64,000 nucleotides of DNA from Chloroflexota bacterium (GTDB lineage: Bacteria > Chloroflexota > Dehalococcoidia > Lucifugimonadales > Lucifugimonadaceae): positions 1 to 64,000 of the forward strand of contig JADFLG010000003.1 in assembly GCA_022564545.1 (NCBI GenBank), given 5' to 3'. A program made the position numbers and the translations under genes. Under the pieces are notes generated by a model, which saw nothing but the letters and a program-made list of their open reading frames with translations, was not told where the DNA came from and made no database searches. Positions 29,301 through 38,278 of this stretch are shown piece after piece (the stretch's first letter is position 1; each line of letters begins with the position of its first letter).

Positions 29301-29608
29301 TGGTTAATTTCTCCTTGTCGTGACGTGCGGGTCCGGCTCGTTGAAGTTCGGTCGATCTGTGCGGACACACGATGCCGAGTTCAATTACAGCCGTATCCAT
29401 GATTAGCAGTCGACCCGTCCGACTGTTAGCAGTCGAGGGCTTTGAGTGCCAGCGTTGGAAATTCTATGAACGGATACCCGCCGAGTCAACCCGTGATGAC
29501 AAGCCATTAGGCGCAGCACGGCTGAAGTGGGGGCTTATTTTATTGAGTGCGAGCTGGTGGGCGTGGGTGCCGATCCGATGGCCAGCGGCAGTTCCCGCGC
29601 TAGCTCGC
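29301..29608. other. groES upstream region
   Basis: About 300 bp between groES and the next methyltransferase's end. It contains the CIRCE-like repeat (29403-29429) and the groES ribosome-binding site; no gene found. Confidence 0.45.
29403..29429. promoter_or_regulatory. CIRCE-like HrcA operator
   Basis: TTAGCAGTC - N9 - GACTGTTAG, compared with the CIRCE consensus TTAGCACTC-N9-GAGTGCTAA. The arm length and 9-nt spacer are exact. The C-to-G change in the left arm is matched by G-to-C in the right arm, keeping the palindrome. It is located ~100 bp upstream of groES. A second TTAGCAGTCGA follows directly (29426-29436). Confidence 0.65.
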
Positions 29609-30304
29609 TTACGGCTTTCTGAGGCGCATGATGTAGTGCCGGCCGCCACGGGTGTAGGGGGCGATGCTCTCGTTCATGATCGAGATAAGTTCTCTGGCAC
29701 CGATCATGTCTGAGTCGTGAAGGAGCCTCGCCTCGGCTTCCTTGGCCCTGTTGAAGGCGAATGCGAGGTCTGTGACGTCCAGGGATGACTCCAGCTCGAG
29801 CCCCCAGTTTGAGGAGAGCTGCACCGGGGTCACCTTCGGGTCTTCCACGAGTGAGATCGCGATAAAGCTGCCACCCGGCTTGAGGACCCGGTTCACTTCA
29901 GGCGGGTCGAACAGGTCGGTGGTAATGACCATGTCGAACATATCGTCGTCGAACGGCAGGTCGTCGACCGGGGCTTTCACGAACGTGCAAAGGTCGGAAA
30001 TGTCCTCGATCTCGGCAAGGTCGCGTGCCACCGTCAGGGCTTCTTCATCAATGTCGTTGCCGTACACCGTGCAGCCGTATAGAGAGGCCATCCACCGGGC
30101 GTTTCCCCCAACTGCGCATGCCGTGTCCAGGATTCTGGTTTCCGGCCCTATCTCCTGTTCCTGGAGCGCGATTCTAAAAATCGTCTGATTAGCCCCAACG
30201 TGCATGAACTCGCCGTACGACGCGTGATCCCACCTCGGGTGTTCATCGAACCACCGTTGCAGACGCTGCGTTTTGTTGGTCGGGCGTTGATCCATTTTCT
30301 GCAA
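29609..30304 (-). CDS. Class I SAM-dependent methyltransferase
   Basis: 231 aa. Motif I 'ILDTACAVGGNARWMASLYG' (~residues 58-77), acidic end of beta-2 in 'VYGNDIDEEAL', and 'FDMVITTDLFDPPEVNRVLK' as motifs IV/V. The N-terminal 'DEHPRWDHASYGEFMHVGAN' suggests a family-specific lid. An alternative start is Met4 (30295). Target unknown; not closely related to the methyltransferase at 26166. Confidence 0.8.
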   Translation of the reverse strand: MQKMDQRPTNKTQRLQRWFDEHPRWDHASYGEFMHVGANQTIFRIALQEQEIGPETRILDTACAVGGNARWMASLYGCTVYGNDIDEEALTVARDLAEIEDISDLCTFVKAPVDDLPFDDDMFDMVITTDLFDPPEVNRVLKPGGSFIAISLVEDPKVTPVQLSSNWGLELESSLDVTDLAFAFNRAKEAEARLLHDSDMIGARELISIMNESIAPYTRGGRHYIMRLRKP

Positions 30305-30461
30305 TTCCTGCGCGGCGATTTTTCTGGGGGCAATTCTGGCAGGTCGAGTTGAACAGAGGGCGAATTGACATTGTATGGCTGGCGAACAGTTTGACAGAAA
30401 CCGGGGAGCATTGAGGGACCGGCAGTGAATCCGGGCGAAGCTTACTGTGATCTGGGCGCGA

Positions 30462-30494
30462 GAAACGCCCCCAAATTGCGGTAGGGGGCGTTTC
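30462..30494. terminator. Bidirectional terminator-like hairpin
   Basis: An 11-bp perfect stem GAAACGCCCCC / GGGGGCGTTTC with an 11-nt loop, located 28 bp after the stop of the exported repeat protein (minus strand). The T-rich end is short, so efficiency is uncertain. Confidence 0.65.
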
Positions 30495-30521
30495 CAGTGG
30501 GAGGTCTGGGCCAGAAACTGC

Positions 30522-31181
30522 TTAGAAGTTTATTTCTGAGCCGTCTGGCAGGGTGAACGTGGTTCCAGTCCCGGGGTCAGGAGATGGCTGGCCAAACTGA
30601 CCGAAGCCACCTTGCCCGTGGAAGCCCCTGGGCCCTCCGAAGCCGCGGCGACCGTGCTGACCGCGCCGACCGTCCCGTTCACTGCGCAACTCCTGGCGGA
30701 GCTCATCGAGGTACTCGGGTTTTGCGTTGTGCCAGGCGAGAATCTCGTCGGCATCGTCCCGGGTGATGACTTCCTGCTCGACGAGGGCGTCAAGCCTGGC
30801 CTCAATGGCGTTTTCGTCGGCCGGAGGCATTGAGCCCTGGCCGTGACCCTTGCCCCTGCCGACCAGCTTCAGTTCATCCACTACGTCTGGACGGGCATCC
30901 TGCCAGGCGTCGATCTCGTCGGCTTGCGCCTGGGTGATCACTTCCTGTTCAACAAGTTCAGCGAGTTTTTCTTCCTGTTTGGCGTCCCTGTACTCGTTTC
31001 GGGCCGTCTTCGTGGCGGAATCGAGGTCCGCGCGGTCGATTCCGAGAATCTCTGCGACACGGTCCTTGATGGAGTCGCCACGAGTGCCGTCTGCAGGGCC
31101 TTCGTGAGCAAAGGCGGCCCCGGCAATGGCAAGGGCGCCGATAAGTCCTGCGCTCGCACCGAGCATAATCTTGCGTTTCAT
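30522..31181 (-). CDS. Small exported protein with two helical repeats and a Gly/Arg/His-rich tail
   Basis: 219 aa, no named function. A classical signal peptide ('MKRKIMLGASAGLIGALAIA', then 'GAAFAHE', cleavage near Ala-His-Glu). Two copies of a ~30-residue unit follow: 'LVEQEVITQAQADEIDAWQD' with 'ARPDVVDEL', and 'LVEQEVITRDDADEILAWHN' with 'AKPEYLDEL'. The tail (~160-219) is rich in Gly, Arg, His and Gln. Similar 'G.IT..QAD.I..W' repeats are widespread in exported proteins of Chloroflexota. Possibly metal- or ligand-binding in the cell envelope; unproven. Confidence 0.78.
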   Translation of the reverse strand: MKRKIMLGASAGLIGALAIAGAAFAHEGPADGTRGDSIKDRVAEILGIDRADLDSATKTARNEYRDAKQEEKLAELVEQEVITQAQADEIDAWQDARPDVVDELKLVGRGKGHGQGSMPPADENAIEARLDALVEQEVITRDDADEILAWHNAKPEYLDELRQELRSERDGRRGQHGRRGFGGPRGFHGQGGFGQFGQPSPDPGTGTTFTLPDGSEINF

Positions 31182-31449
31182 TTTCTAATCCTCTTGCCGC
31201 CAGACCGGAGCACCGGAAGAACGGCAGAAATGATTGCCTGCAACCAAAGTTAGAAAACGAATGTGTGGTTCCTGTTCAGGGAATGTGAAGAAATCTCAAA
31301 TAGCGGGGTTTGCTGACGAACACTGTCATGACACAGTTCGACCCCATTTTGTCGCTGCGGGGACTGAACAATCAGTCCCGCTGCCGGCCTGGCTGGCCTC
31401 CCGTTGCCGGCATTGACGCCTTTTGTGAGCCGCAATATCCTGTGTACGT
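31182..31449. other. Intergenic region before the metE riboswitch
   Basis: About 270 bp between the divergent exported-protein gene and the riboswitch. It should contain both promoters; none could be assigned with confidence. Confidence 0.35.
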
Positions 31450-31640
31450 TGTTGGTGGCCGGGGGTGACAGTCGGCCTGAAAAGGGACCCCGGTGTGATT
31501 CCGTGGCTGCCCCGCAGCGGTAGGCGAGAACGAACTCCGTCATGAACGTCGGCCAGTGGCCGGTAAACGGCGGACAGTATGAAATCCGAGTAATGCCGGG
31601 TGCTCACGAGCCCGAAGACCTGCCAGCGTGTCGTGTCTCT
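31450..31640 (+). promoter_or_regulatory. Cobalamin riboswitch upstream of metE
   Basis: Conserved core 'GGGACCCCGGTGTGATTCC' with 'GGCTGCCCCGCAGCGGTAGG' (~31484-31524) and the B12 box AGCCCGAAGACCTGCC at 31609-31624. B12 riboswitches commonly repress metE when cobalamin allows MetH to work, so the arrangement is functionally coherent. Confidence 0.92.
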
Positions 31641-31839
31641 GTAATGGAGAGCGCCTGACAAGGATGCCTCGAGGGAAGGCTGGTGCGTGCCACACGGTCA
31701 TGCGTGCGATCGCGTGCTTACACTACTCTTTTCGCAATATTCGTCCCGGTCGCGAAAGGGGATTTGCAGCCGCGTGCCGCTGACGCGGCCGAAGTAGCTT
31801 CACACTTCTTGTCCGACTATTAAGGCGTCATGCACAGTA

Positions 31840-31858
31840 GCCCTGCCGCGGGCAGGGC
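31840..31858 (+). promoter_or_regulatory. Hairpin next to the metE ribosome-binding site
   Basis: 8-bp perfect stem GCCCTGCC / GGCAGGGC with a 3-nt loop directly before the GAAGAGGG Shine-Dalgarno (31861-31868) of metE. It could be part of the riboswitch's expression platform; there is no T tract, so translational control is more likely than termination. Confidence 0.45.
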
Positions 31859-31876
31859 CAGAAGAGGGATCATCAC

Positions 31877-34177
31877 ATGGCCGTACTCTCATCTTGTCTG
31901 GGGTTTCCACGCATCGGCGCCAATCGTGAGTTGAAGCGTGCGTTGGAAAGCTACTGGAACGGGAAGTCGTCCGCTGGATATCTCCTGCAGACCGCTTCCG
32001 ATCTCCGTGAACGCCACTGGTCCCAAATAAAGTCGGCGGGCATAGACCATATTCCGTGCAACGACTTTTCACTCTACGATCAGATGCTCGACATGGCGGT
32101 AATGGTCGGTGCCATCCCGCGCCGCTACCGCGCTATTGACGACCCGCTGACACAGTACTTCGCAATGGCGCGTGGGATGCAGGACGAGGCACAGGGTGTC
32201 GACGTTCAGGCCATGGAGATGACGAAGTGGTTCGACACCAACTATCACTACCTCGTCCCCGAGTTGGAGCCGGACCAACAGTTCACTCTTGACGCATCAA
32301 AGCTCATTAATGAGCTGACAGAGGCGAAGTCGCTCGACATTGCGGTGCGTCCCGTCGTGATCGGGCCTGTCACCTTTCTGATGTTGTCCAAGACGGTCGG
32401 TGATGTTTCAACATTAGAGTTCCTGGAATCCTTACTTCCGGTCTATGAGGAGTTGCTGGAGATACTTGTTGACAACGGCGTTGAATGGGTCCAGCTGGAT
32501 GAGCCGTGTCTGGCCCTCGATCTCGACAACGACGCATGGGAGGCTTACCGCGTTTCACTGGACAGGCTGACGGCGTTGGTGAAGCGGCCCCGCATCATGG
32601 TCGCAACCTACTTCGGCCCGCTGCGAGAAAACATGTCGCTCGTCACTCAGTCGGGCTGCGAAGGTCTGCATATCGATGTAGTCAGGGCCAGGGAACAGCT
32701 CGACCAGGCCCTCGAACAGATCGGATCAGAAACCGTTCTCTCGCTCGGAGTGGTGGACGGACGCAACGTCTGGCGTACAAACCTGGACGAAGCGCATGCG
32801 CTGATTGGTCGAGCTGTCGTGGAGCTTGGCGAAGAGCGCGTGATCGTCGCCACATCGTGCTCGCTCCTCCATGTCCCGTTCGATCTCAATGCCGAGCCCG
32901 ACCTTGACCCTGAACTAAAAACGTGGCTTGCCTTCGCCGTGCAGAAGCTGGACGAGGTCAAGTCGCTGGCTGTGGAGGCGGCTTCCAGTTCTCCGGCAAG
33001 CGACGCCTTCACAGAATCGAGGCAAGCCCTCGCCGTCAGGGCGGTCTCACCACGTGTCCGAGATTCTGAGGTAAGGAAACGGGTAGGCGAAGTGGACGAG
33101 TCGATGTTGCGTCGGGCAACACCGTTCGCTGAACGCGCCAGGAAGCAACGTGCCCGGTTCAAGCTGCCCGCGCTGCCGACGACAACCATCGGATCATTCC
33201 CACAGACAGGAAAGGTGCGGCGCGCACGCGCTGCGTGGCGGTCTGGAAAGACTGCAGACGCCGACTACCTGCAGTTCGTGAAAGAGGAGACCCGGCGCTG
33301 CATCGAGAAACAGCTCGAACTGGGACTCGACATGCTGGTGCATGGCGAGTTCGAGCGCAACGACATGGTCGAGTTCTTTGGTGAACAGCTGTCTGGTTTC
33401 GCGTTCACTTCAAATGGTTGGGTGCAGAGCTACGGCTCTCGCTGTGTCAAGCCTCCGGTGCTCTATGGCGATGTGTCCCGGTCCCGGCCAATGACGGTCG
33501 ACATCGCCCGTTATGCACAGTCGCTTACCACCGTTCCTGTGAAGGGCATGATCACCGGTCCGGTCACCATCTTGCAGTGGTCCTTTGTACGCGACGATCA
33601 GCCACGTCGCGACACGTGCATGCAGGTTGCACTGGCGCTACGTGGTGAGGTCATGGACTTGGAGGCGGCGGGCATTACTGTGATACAGGTCGACGAACCG
33701 GCGATCCGGGAAGGTCTTCCGTTGCGAAGAGACGACCGCGATGCCTACCTCAAGTGGGCTGTGGAGTCTTTCCGACTGACCACAGCCGGGGTGCTTGATG
33801 ATACGCAGATCCACACCCACATGTGCTATTCCGAGTTCGGGGACATCCTGAAGGCCATAGGAGAAATGGACGCCGATGTGCTGTCGATAGAGACGTCGAG
33901 ATCAAGGATGGAACTGCTTGGAGATTTCGCTGAGCAGGGCTATCCGAACGATGTCGGGCCAGGTGTGTACGACATCCACTCACCGCGTGTTCCTTCAGTA
34001 GAAGAGATGACCGGTCTACTGAAGCGTGCAGCAAAGGTCTTGCCAGTGGACAGGCTGTGGGTGAACCCGGACTGCGGTCTAAAGACCCGCGGCTGGCCGG
34101 AAGTAGAGATGTCGCTGAGAAACATGGTTGAAGCGGCACGGCAGGTGCGCACTGAACTGACCGGAGCGTCAAAATGA
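31877..34177 (+). CDS. metE: Cobalamin-independent methionine synthase
   Basis: Transfers the methyl group of 5-methyltetrahydropteroyl-triglutamate to homocysteine; 766 aa, full length. The N-terminal barrel starts 'LGFPRIGANRELKRALESYW'. The catalytic C-terminal barrel carries the zinc ligands 'HTHMCYSEFGD' (His/Cys) and 'VNPDCGLKTRGW' (Cys), and 'TTTIGSFPQTGKVRRARAAW' opens that half. Control by a B12 riboswitch implies a B12-dependent MetH elsewhere in the genome or use of exogenous B12. Confidence 0.97.
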   Translation: MAVLSSCLGFPRIGANRELKRALESYWNGKSSAGYLLQTASDLRERHWSQIKSAGIDHIPCNDFSLYDQMLDMAVMVGAIPRRYRAIDDPLTQYFAMARGMQDEAQGVDVQAMEMTKWFDTNYHYLVPELEPDQQFTLDASKLINELTEAKSLDIAVRPVVIGPVTFLMLSKTVGDVSTLEFLESLLPVYEELLEILVDNGVEWVQLDEPCLALDLDNDAWEAYRVSLDRLTALVKRPRIMVATYFGPLRENMSLVTQSGCEGLHIDVVRAREQLDQALEQIGSETVLSLGVVDGRNVWRTNLDEAHALIGRAVVELGEERVIVATSCSLLHVPFDLNAEPDLDPELKTWLAFAVQKLDEVKSLAVEAASSSPASDAFTESRQALAVRAVSPRVRDSEVRKRVGEVDESMLRRATPFAERARKQRARFKLPALPTTTIGSFPQTGKVRRARAAWRSGKTADADYLQFVKEETRRCIEKQLELGLDMLVHGEFERNDMVEFFGEQLSGFAFTSNGWVQSYGSRCVKPPVLYGDVSRSRPMTVDIARYAQSLTTVPVKGMITGPVTILQWSFVRDDQPRRDTCMQVALALRGEVMDLEAAGITVIQVDEPAIREGLPLRRDDRDAYLKWAVESFRLTTAGVLDDTQIHTHMCYSEFGDILKAIGEMDADVLSIETSRSRMELLGDFAEQGYPNDVGPGVYDIHSPRVPSVEEMTGLLKRAAKVLPVDRLWVNPDCGLKTRGWPEVEMSLRNMVEAARQVRTELTGASK

Positions 34178-34926
34178 CCATGCCCAATCCCGACCCGCGG
34201 GCCTGCCGTTGTGCCAGGGCGCAATCAACCGTGGAGCAGCCCAGGTGCTGATGGCCTGCCGGTATTTCAGAATTAAGATACCGCCGAAGGTCTCGCAGAA
34301 CATGCCATCTGTAGCAGTGAACCGGGGTGTGTTCGTCAGGGCTGCCTAACTGCTGCCGTGAGGAGCAAGAGTTAGGCTGGGATCCGGGATTCGACAACAA
34401 CCCGGGGCTTGGCAACTATCCCAAAACCCCCTCTCCCCGGGGAGAAGGAATTTCACTTCGCCTATTAATGTGTTTTGAGATGGTTTCTTAGTGCAAATTA
34501 ACCGGCCGTCCTCTGTAAAAATTGGCAAACCCGGTTCTGGCGGAGTCTGCCGGTCCGGCAGTACCTGAGCCAGAAATTTCACGTGAAGTCCTCGACGATG
34601 AAAACGCAGTTCTGGTCAAAGTAACAAGCCGCAGCCCAAGCGAATCATCGGCATGCGGTGGCGGAAAAAGCGGCCAGAGTGCCTGGTCCGCCTGGTTTCA
34701 GGAGCGCATGCGTTGTGCCGGTCCGGTCCCCGTGGTCATTCGGATTCAAATGCCGTGTCCCGGAGCTGTCAGGCACGTCAGCAGCGGGAGACCGGCCAGG
34801 CCCGGTAGACCCCTCGGTAATGACGAGCCGGGCATGCCCGCCGGGACAGAGCGCAATTATTGCTGCCCCTCGACTCAAATCGTGCCAGTGATCGTCGAAG
34901 CGGTTGCTGCAGTCCAGGCTGCAAAG
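34178..34926. other. Long gene-free region downstream of metE
   Basis: About 750 bp with no credible gene. It contains one copy of the CCCCCTC hairpin repeat (34423-34453). A plus-strand open frame at 34522-35064 overlaps the response regulator in antisense and has no coding character, so I treat it as noncoding. Confidence 0.45.
34423..34453. repeat. Intergenic hairpin repeat, copy 1
   Basis: AACCCCCTCTCC followed by GGGGAGAAGGAATTT forms a short hairpin (CTCTCCCC/GGGGAGAAG). It matches copy 2 at 55910-55941 over 'AACCCCCTC.CC...GG..G...GGAATTT'. Confidence 0.5.
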
Positions 34927-35628
34927 TCAGGACGAAACTTGAGCGGTTTCCTGCAAGTAGACGAGCGTCGCGCGTACTCGCTGGTCGACTGCTCCGCTTT
35001 CGTCTATGTGAAGATCGGCGTAGATGGTTTGAAGCAGGGGTCCGACCAGGTCTTCGTCAATTAGCAGTTCGGCTGCGATCGCCGAATCTGCGTATCCGGA
35101 AGCTATGAACATCAACGCTTCCAACTGATTGTGCGTCAGTCGTTCGAGAAGCGATATCTGACGTGGGAACAGGTCGTTCATCACTGCCGGGTCCATCGTG
35201 ACCTGGCCGGCGGCTGCCGATTCGATAGCCCGTACCAGGGAATGGATATCGGCCACGCTCTGCTTTAGCAGGAATGACCAGCCGATCGTTCCTTCGTCAA
35301 GGAACCCTGCAAGGAACTCCTTGTCGCGGTGCGCAGAGAGTATGACGATGCCGGTTTCGGGGGAGGCATTCTTAATTTCGGCGGCAATTACGATGCCGTT
35401 CGGGCCGTCGCCGAGTTCAATATCCATCAGGACCACATCGGGAGTCGTAACTTTGACCAGTTCGATGGCCTCTGTTCCTGACGCAACAGCGCCTACTACA
35501 TTGATCAAGGGTTCCTTGTGGAGTGCAGCGACCAGGATTTCTCGGAAGAGAGACTCGTTGTCGCATACCAGAACGTTGATCGGGGACACCGAAGAACCAT
35601 CAGTGAAATCGAACTGTTCCAGGTCCAT
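34927..35628 (-). CDS. NarL/FixJ-type response regulator
   Basis: 233 aa from ATG 35628, which has GAGGAA upstream (the frame is open to 35700). Receiver domain with phosphoacceptor Asp in 'VVLMDIELGDGPNG' and Lys in 'SFLLKQSV'; the acidic pocket is 'VCDNES' with one Asp where two acidic residues are usual. The C-terminal LuxR-type HTH is 'LTHNQLEALMFIASGYADSA' onward, but diverged. Same domain layout as the regulator at 51041. It is likely linked to the archaellum cluster by position, after the NarL regulator at 35881 with a terminator between. Confidence 0.83.
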   Translation of the reverse strand: MDLEQFDFTDGSSVSPINVLVCDNESLFREILVAALHKEPLINVVGAVASGTEAIELVKVTTPDVVLMDIELGDGPNGIVIAAEIKNASPETGIVILSAHRDKEFLAGFLDEGTIGWSFLLKQSVADIHSLVRAIESAAAGQVTMDPAVMNDLFPRQISLLERLTHNQLEALMFIASGYADSAIAAELLIDEDLVGPLLQTIYADLHIDESGAVDQRVRATLVYLQETAQVSS

Positions 35629-35800
35629 ATGAATTTGATTCCTCGCCGTAGGATCTTTTTTTTGGCCTGCTGTTGAATTCAACGTTAGTGTGGTCCGCAT
35701 GCTGGCGTGGTTACGTCGGGGTCACTCCTGTGAGCCACGGGGCTCGAACGTATTACGCTGTCGGCCGGGCATGAACAACTGGGTAAAACCCGCAATACGC

Positions 35801-35834
35801 AAAAAAGTCCGCACTCAGGCCGAGTGCGGACTTC
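35801..35834 (-). terminator. Rho-independent terminator after the 35881 regulator
   Basis: Perfect 12-bp stem AAGTCCGCACTC / GAGTGCGGACTT (35805-35833); on the minus strand a T tract (35801-35806) follows. It closes the archaellum-kinase-regulator transcription unit before the last regulator gene. Confidence 0.85.
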
Positions 35835-35880
35835 GCTTGTTCGTACGGGCAATTCGTACTGATCGTACCGGGATTTTTGG

Positions 35881-36561
35881 CTAGATCAGACCGCGACGCT
35901 GAGCTTCGGACACAGCGTGGGCGCGGTTGCTTACGCCCATCGCATCGAAAACATGCCTTAGTTCGCGTTTCACTGTCGCAGGACTCAGGAACAGGTTTTC
36001 AGCAATCGCCTTGGTAGTCTCGCCACCTGCGACCATCCGCAACACCTTCGCCTGTCGCTCGGTCAGGCTCTGGCTATCGGAGGTTTGATTCTGAATCTGA
36101 CGGTATCGGTCTACAAGCAAAGCATTCAGCGCCGGCGAGAGCGGAGAACCACCGCTAGCAGCGTCTCTTACTGCTCGTACCAGCTCTTCCTGCGAGGCCC
36201 GCTTCAGCAGGTAACCAACGGCACCAGCTTCGAGGGCCAGGCCGAGATGGGTGTCGCCGAACGAACTGAGCATCACAACGCGAATGTGCGGATACTTCTC
36301 CATCACGCCGCGGGTGGTTTCGATACCGTCAATTCCTGGCAACATGACATCGCACATAACCACGTCTGCAAGACCCAGTGCGGGGTCGTTGATAGCGTCC
36401 TCGCCGGTGCTGGACTCGCCGATAATCGTTGCCTGACCATCCAGTTCTAACAGGCGCCTGGTGCCCTCACGAACGACCTGGTGGTCTTCAATCAGGAAGA
36501 CTTTGACGGGTAGTGGAGGCTCTTGAGGTGACTCTACTATTGAATAGTCGCGCTGGTACAT
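35881..36561 (-). CDS. NarL/FixJ-type response regulator downstream of the hybrid kinase
   Basis: 226 aa. Receiver: 'VFLIEDHQVVREG' (acidic pair), Asp in 'VVMCDVMLPGIDG' (~residue 70), Ser-Ser in 'VVMLSSFGD', Lys in 'GYLLKRAS'. C-terminal LuxR HTH: 'LTERQAKVLRMVAGGETTKA' then 'LSPATVKRELRHVFDAMGV' (~160-210). It lies 64 bp after the hybrid kinase gene, the natural cognate partner, and is followed by a strong terminator. A role in controlling archaellin transcription is inferred from position only. Confidence 0.9.
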   Translation of the reverse strand: MYQRDYSIVESPQEPPLPVKVFLIEDHQVVREGTRRLLELDGQATIIGESSTGEDAINDPALGLADVVMCDVMLPGIDGIETTRGVMEKYPHIRVVMLSSFGDTHLGLALEAGAVGYLLKRASQEELVRAVRDAASGGSPLSPALNALLVDRYRQIQNQTSDSQSLTERQAKVLRMVAGGETTKAIAENLFLSPATVKRELRHVFDAMGVSNRAHAVSEAQRRGLI

Positions 36562-36625
36562 GACTTGTATCTATTCTGCTGTGGTTGTTGCTACGATCAC
36601 ATGACTGCTGGCGTACCGTCAGCAG

Positions 36626-38278
36626 CTAACTGGCTTTTCTTGCCGTTTTCATCTGGGTCAGTCCCGCATGCAGGTTCGGTCTTCCCGACATATCAGTTTC
36701 GGTCAGGCGTTGCTCTTTGAGGACCGCGAACCTGTCCATGCTTTGCCTGAGTTCTTCTAGGCTGAAGGGTTTGTGGAGAACTTCCACGCGTGTCTGCTCC
36801 AAGAACGAGCGCGTATCAGGCGAAACAGTGTCACCGGTGATAAACAACACCCTGCCCGCCAGGTCGGGCCTCAGCACCTCAAGGCTGCGGAATACTTCTG
36901 AGCCTCCCAGACCCGGCATTCGGACGTCGAGGAGGATAGCGTCGTATTCGTTGAGGAACAGTGTCCGGAGCGCTTCGGCGCCATCGTTGACGACATCGAC
37001 ATCGTGGCCCTGCGCGGTCAGTGCGCGATTGAGCAGCGTTGTGACTGAGCGTTCGTCGTCGACTGCAAGGACCCTCAGCCTGGTGTAGCTGTTGGGCAAT
37101 GCCGGTACGGTTGGCGATAGAATTTTCGTCTCTTCCGGGACGTCGACAATTGGGATTTCCACGACGAACGTGGTTCCGCGGCCAAGTGCGCTCTCAACCC
37201 GAATAGCGCCGCCGTGGTCTTCAACGATGCCTTTGCAGATCGAAAGACCCAGGCCGGTCCCTTTGCCGACCGGTTTCGTCGTGAAGAACGGATCAAAGAC
37301 CTTCCTCTGATTGGCCTCCGAAATGCCGGGACCATCGTCGGTGATGCTTACCCTGATCATGCCCTGGTCGTGAACGACGCCAACTGTGATCGTCCCATGA
37401 CCGGCTTTTTCACCAATTGCGTGGATGCTGTTTCCGATCAAGTTCATGAAAACTTGTTCCATCCGGTGAGAATCGGCCAGTGTCAGCGGTGTTTCAGCGT
37501 CGAAGTAGGTCACGACTTCGATGTTGTTCACCCGGCATTCGTAGTCACGCAGATCGAGGATCTTTTGCAGCGACTCGTTGATGTTCAAGATTTGCGAGGC
37601 AGCGCCGGAGTCGGACGCTCGTGCGAAGGTAAGCAGGTTGTCGACAATCCGGCCGGCGCGCTCGGCTTCATCGGCGATCGATTCAAGGTCTCGTTTGAGC
37701 GTATCGTCGGTTGCCTGGCGCAATGCCAGCTGCGAGAAGCCGAGTACCGCTGTCAGCGGGTTGTTCAGTTCATGTGCAACGCCGGCCGCCATCTCGCCGA
37801 CAGAGACAAGGCGGCTGTTTGCGATCATTCGGTCCTCGCGGTCGGCCCCTTCCGTGACGTCGTCGATAAGCAGCAGGAACCTGGTCTTCAGTTCGATATC
37901 CAAATGGGGTGTCACGGTAACGTTGTAGTTGGCCTCGGGGTCGTTCGGATTTTCAGCCGGGACCACAAGTTCGCGTGTTTCGACTGGCTTCCCGGTAATC
38001 GACGTCTGCTTGAAGAGGTTCCTGAGGCCCGGCGGGTCGAAATGGTCGGATAGACGGTCACCAACGTTGCTCTTGCCGCACATGCGGTCGAAAACGGAAT
38101 TGGTCAAGATGATGCGTCGCCGTCCATCGAGCGCCGCCATTGCCTGTGGGATTGACGTGATGAGAGCCCGGACGAGGTCTTTCTGGCCCGCCGATTTAGA
38201 GCGCGACTTGAAGACAGAAATATTCCTGCTCTGTGGTTTTGGGCCCTTGCGCCCGGTAGCGCCCGGCACAGCCGCCAT
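36626..38278 (-). CDS. Hybrid sensor histidine kinase with C-terminal receiver
   Basis: 550 aa, cytosolic (no membrane segment). A basic N-terminus leads to a PAS domain (~30-145, 'SIPQAMAALDGRRRIILTNS'), then HisKA with phospho-His in 'MAAGVAHELNNPLTAVLGFS' (~160), HATPase_c with N box 'MNLIGNSIHAIGEK' and G boxes 'DDGPGISE' and 'GKGTGLGLSI', then a receiver domain (~400-520) with 'AVDDERS', Asp in 'ILLDVRMPGLGG' and Lys in 'LHKPFS'. Its ATG shares one base with the stop of the 70-aa acidic ORF. Located directly after arlJ and that ORF, it may sense an internal cue for the archaellum; no Che proteins are nearby. Confidence 0.92.
   Translation of the reverse strand: MAAVPGATGRKGPKPQSRNISVFKSRSKSAGQKDLVRALITSIPQAMAALDGRRRIILTNSVFDRMCGKSNVGDRLSDHFDPPGLRNLFKQTSITGKPVETRELVVPAENPNDPEANYNVTVTPHLDIELKTRFLLLIDDVTEGADREDRMIANSRLVSVGEMAAGVAHELNNPLTAVLGFSQLALRQATDDTLKRDLESIADEAERAGRIVDNLLTFARASDSGAASQILNINESLQKILDLRDYECRVNNIEVVTYFDAETPLTLADSHRMEQVFMNLIGNSIHAIGEKAGHGTITVGVVHDQGMIRVSITDDGPGISEANQRKVFDPFFTTKPVGKGTGLGLSICKGIVEDHGGAIRVESALGRGTTFVVEIPIVDVPEETKILSPTVPALPNSYTRLRVLAVDDERSVTTLLNRALTAQGHDVDVVNDGAEALRTLFLNEYDAILLDVRMPGLGGSEVFRSLEVLRPDLAGRVLFITGDTVSPDTRSFLEQTRVEVLHKPFSLEELRQSMDRFAVLKEQRLTETDMSGRPNLHAGLTQMKTARKAS

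Noticed and set aside
34522-35064. 180-codon plus-strand open frame after metE
   Set aside because: It overlaps the response regulator in antisense, has no ribosome-binding site or recognisable motif, and its composition (mixed Cys/Pro/Ser) is typical of a chance frame.
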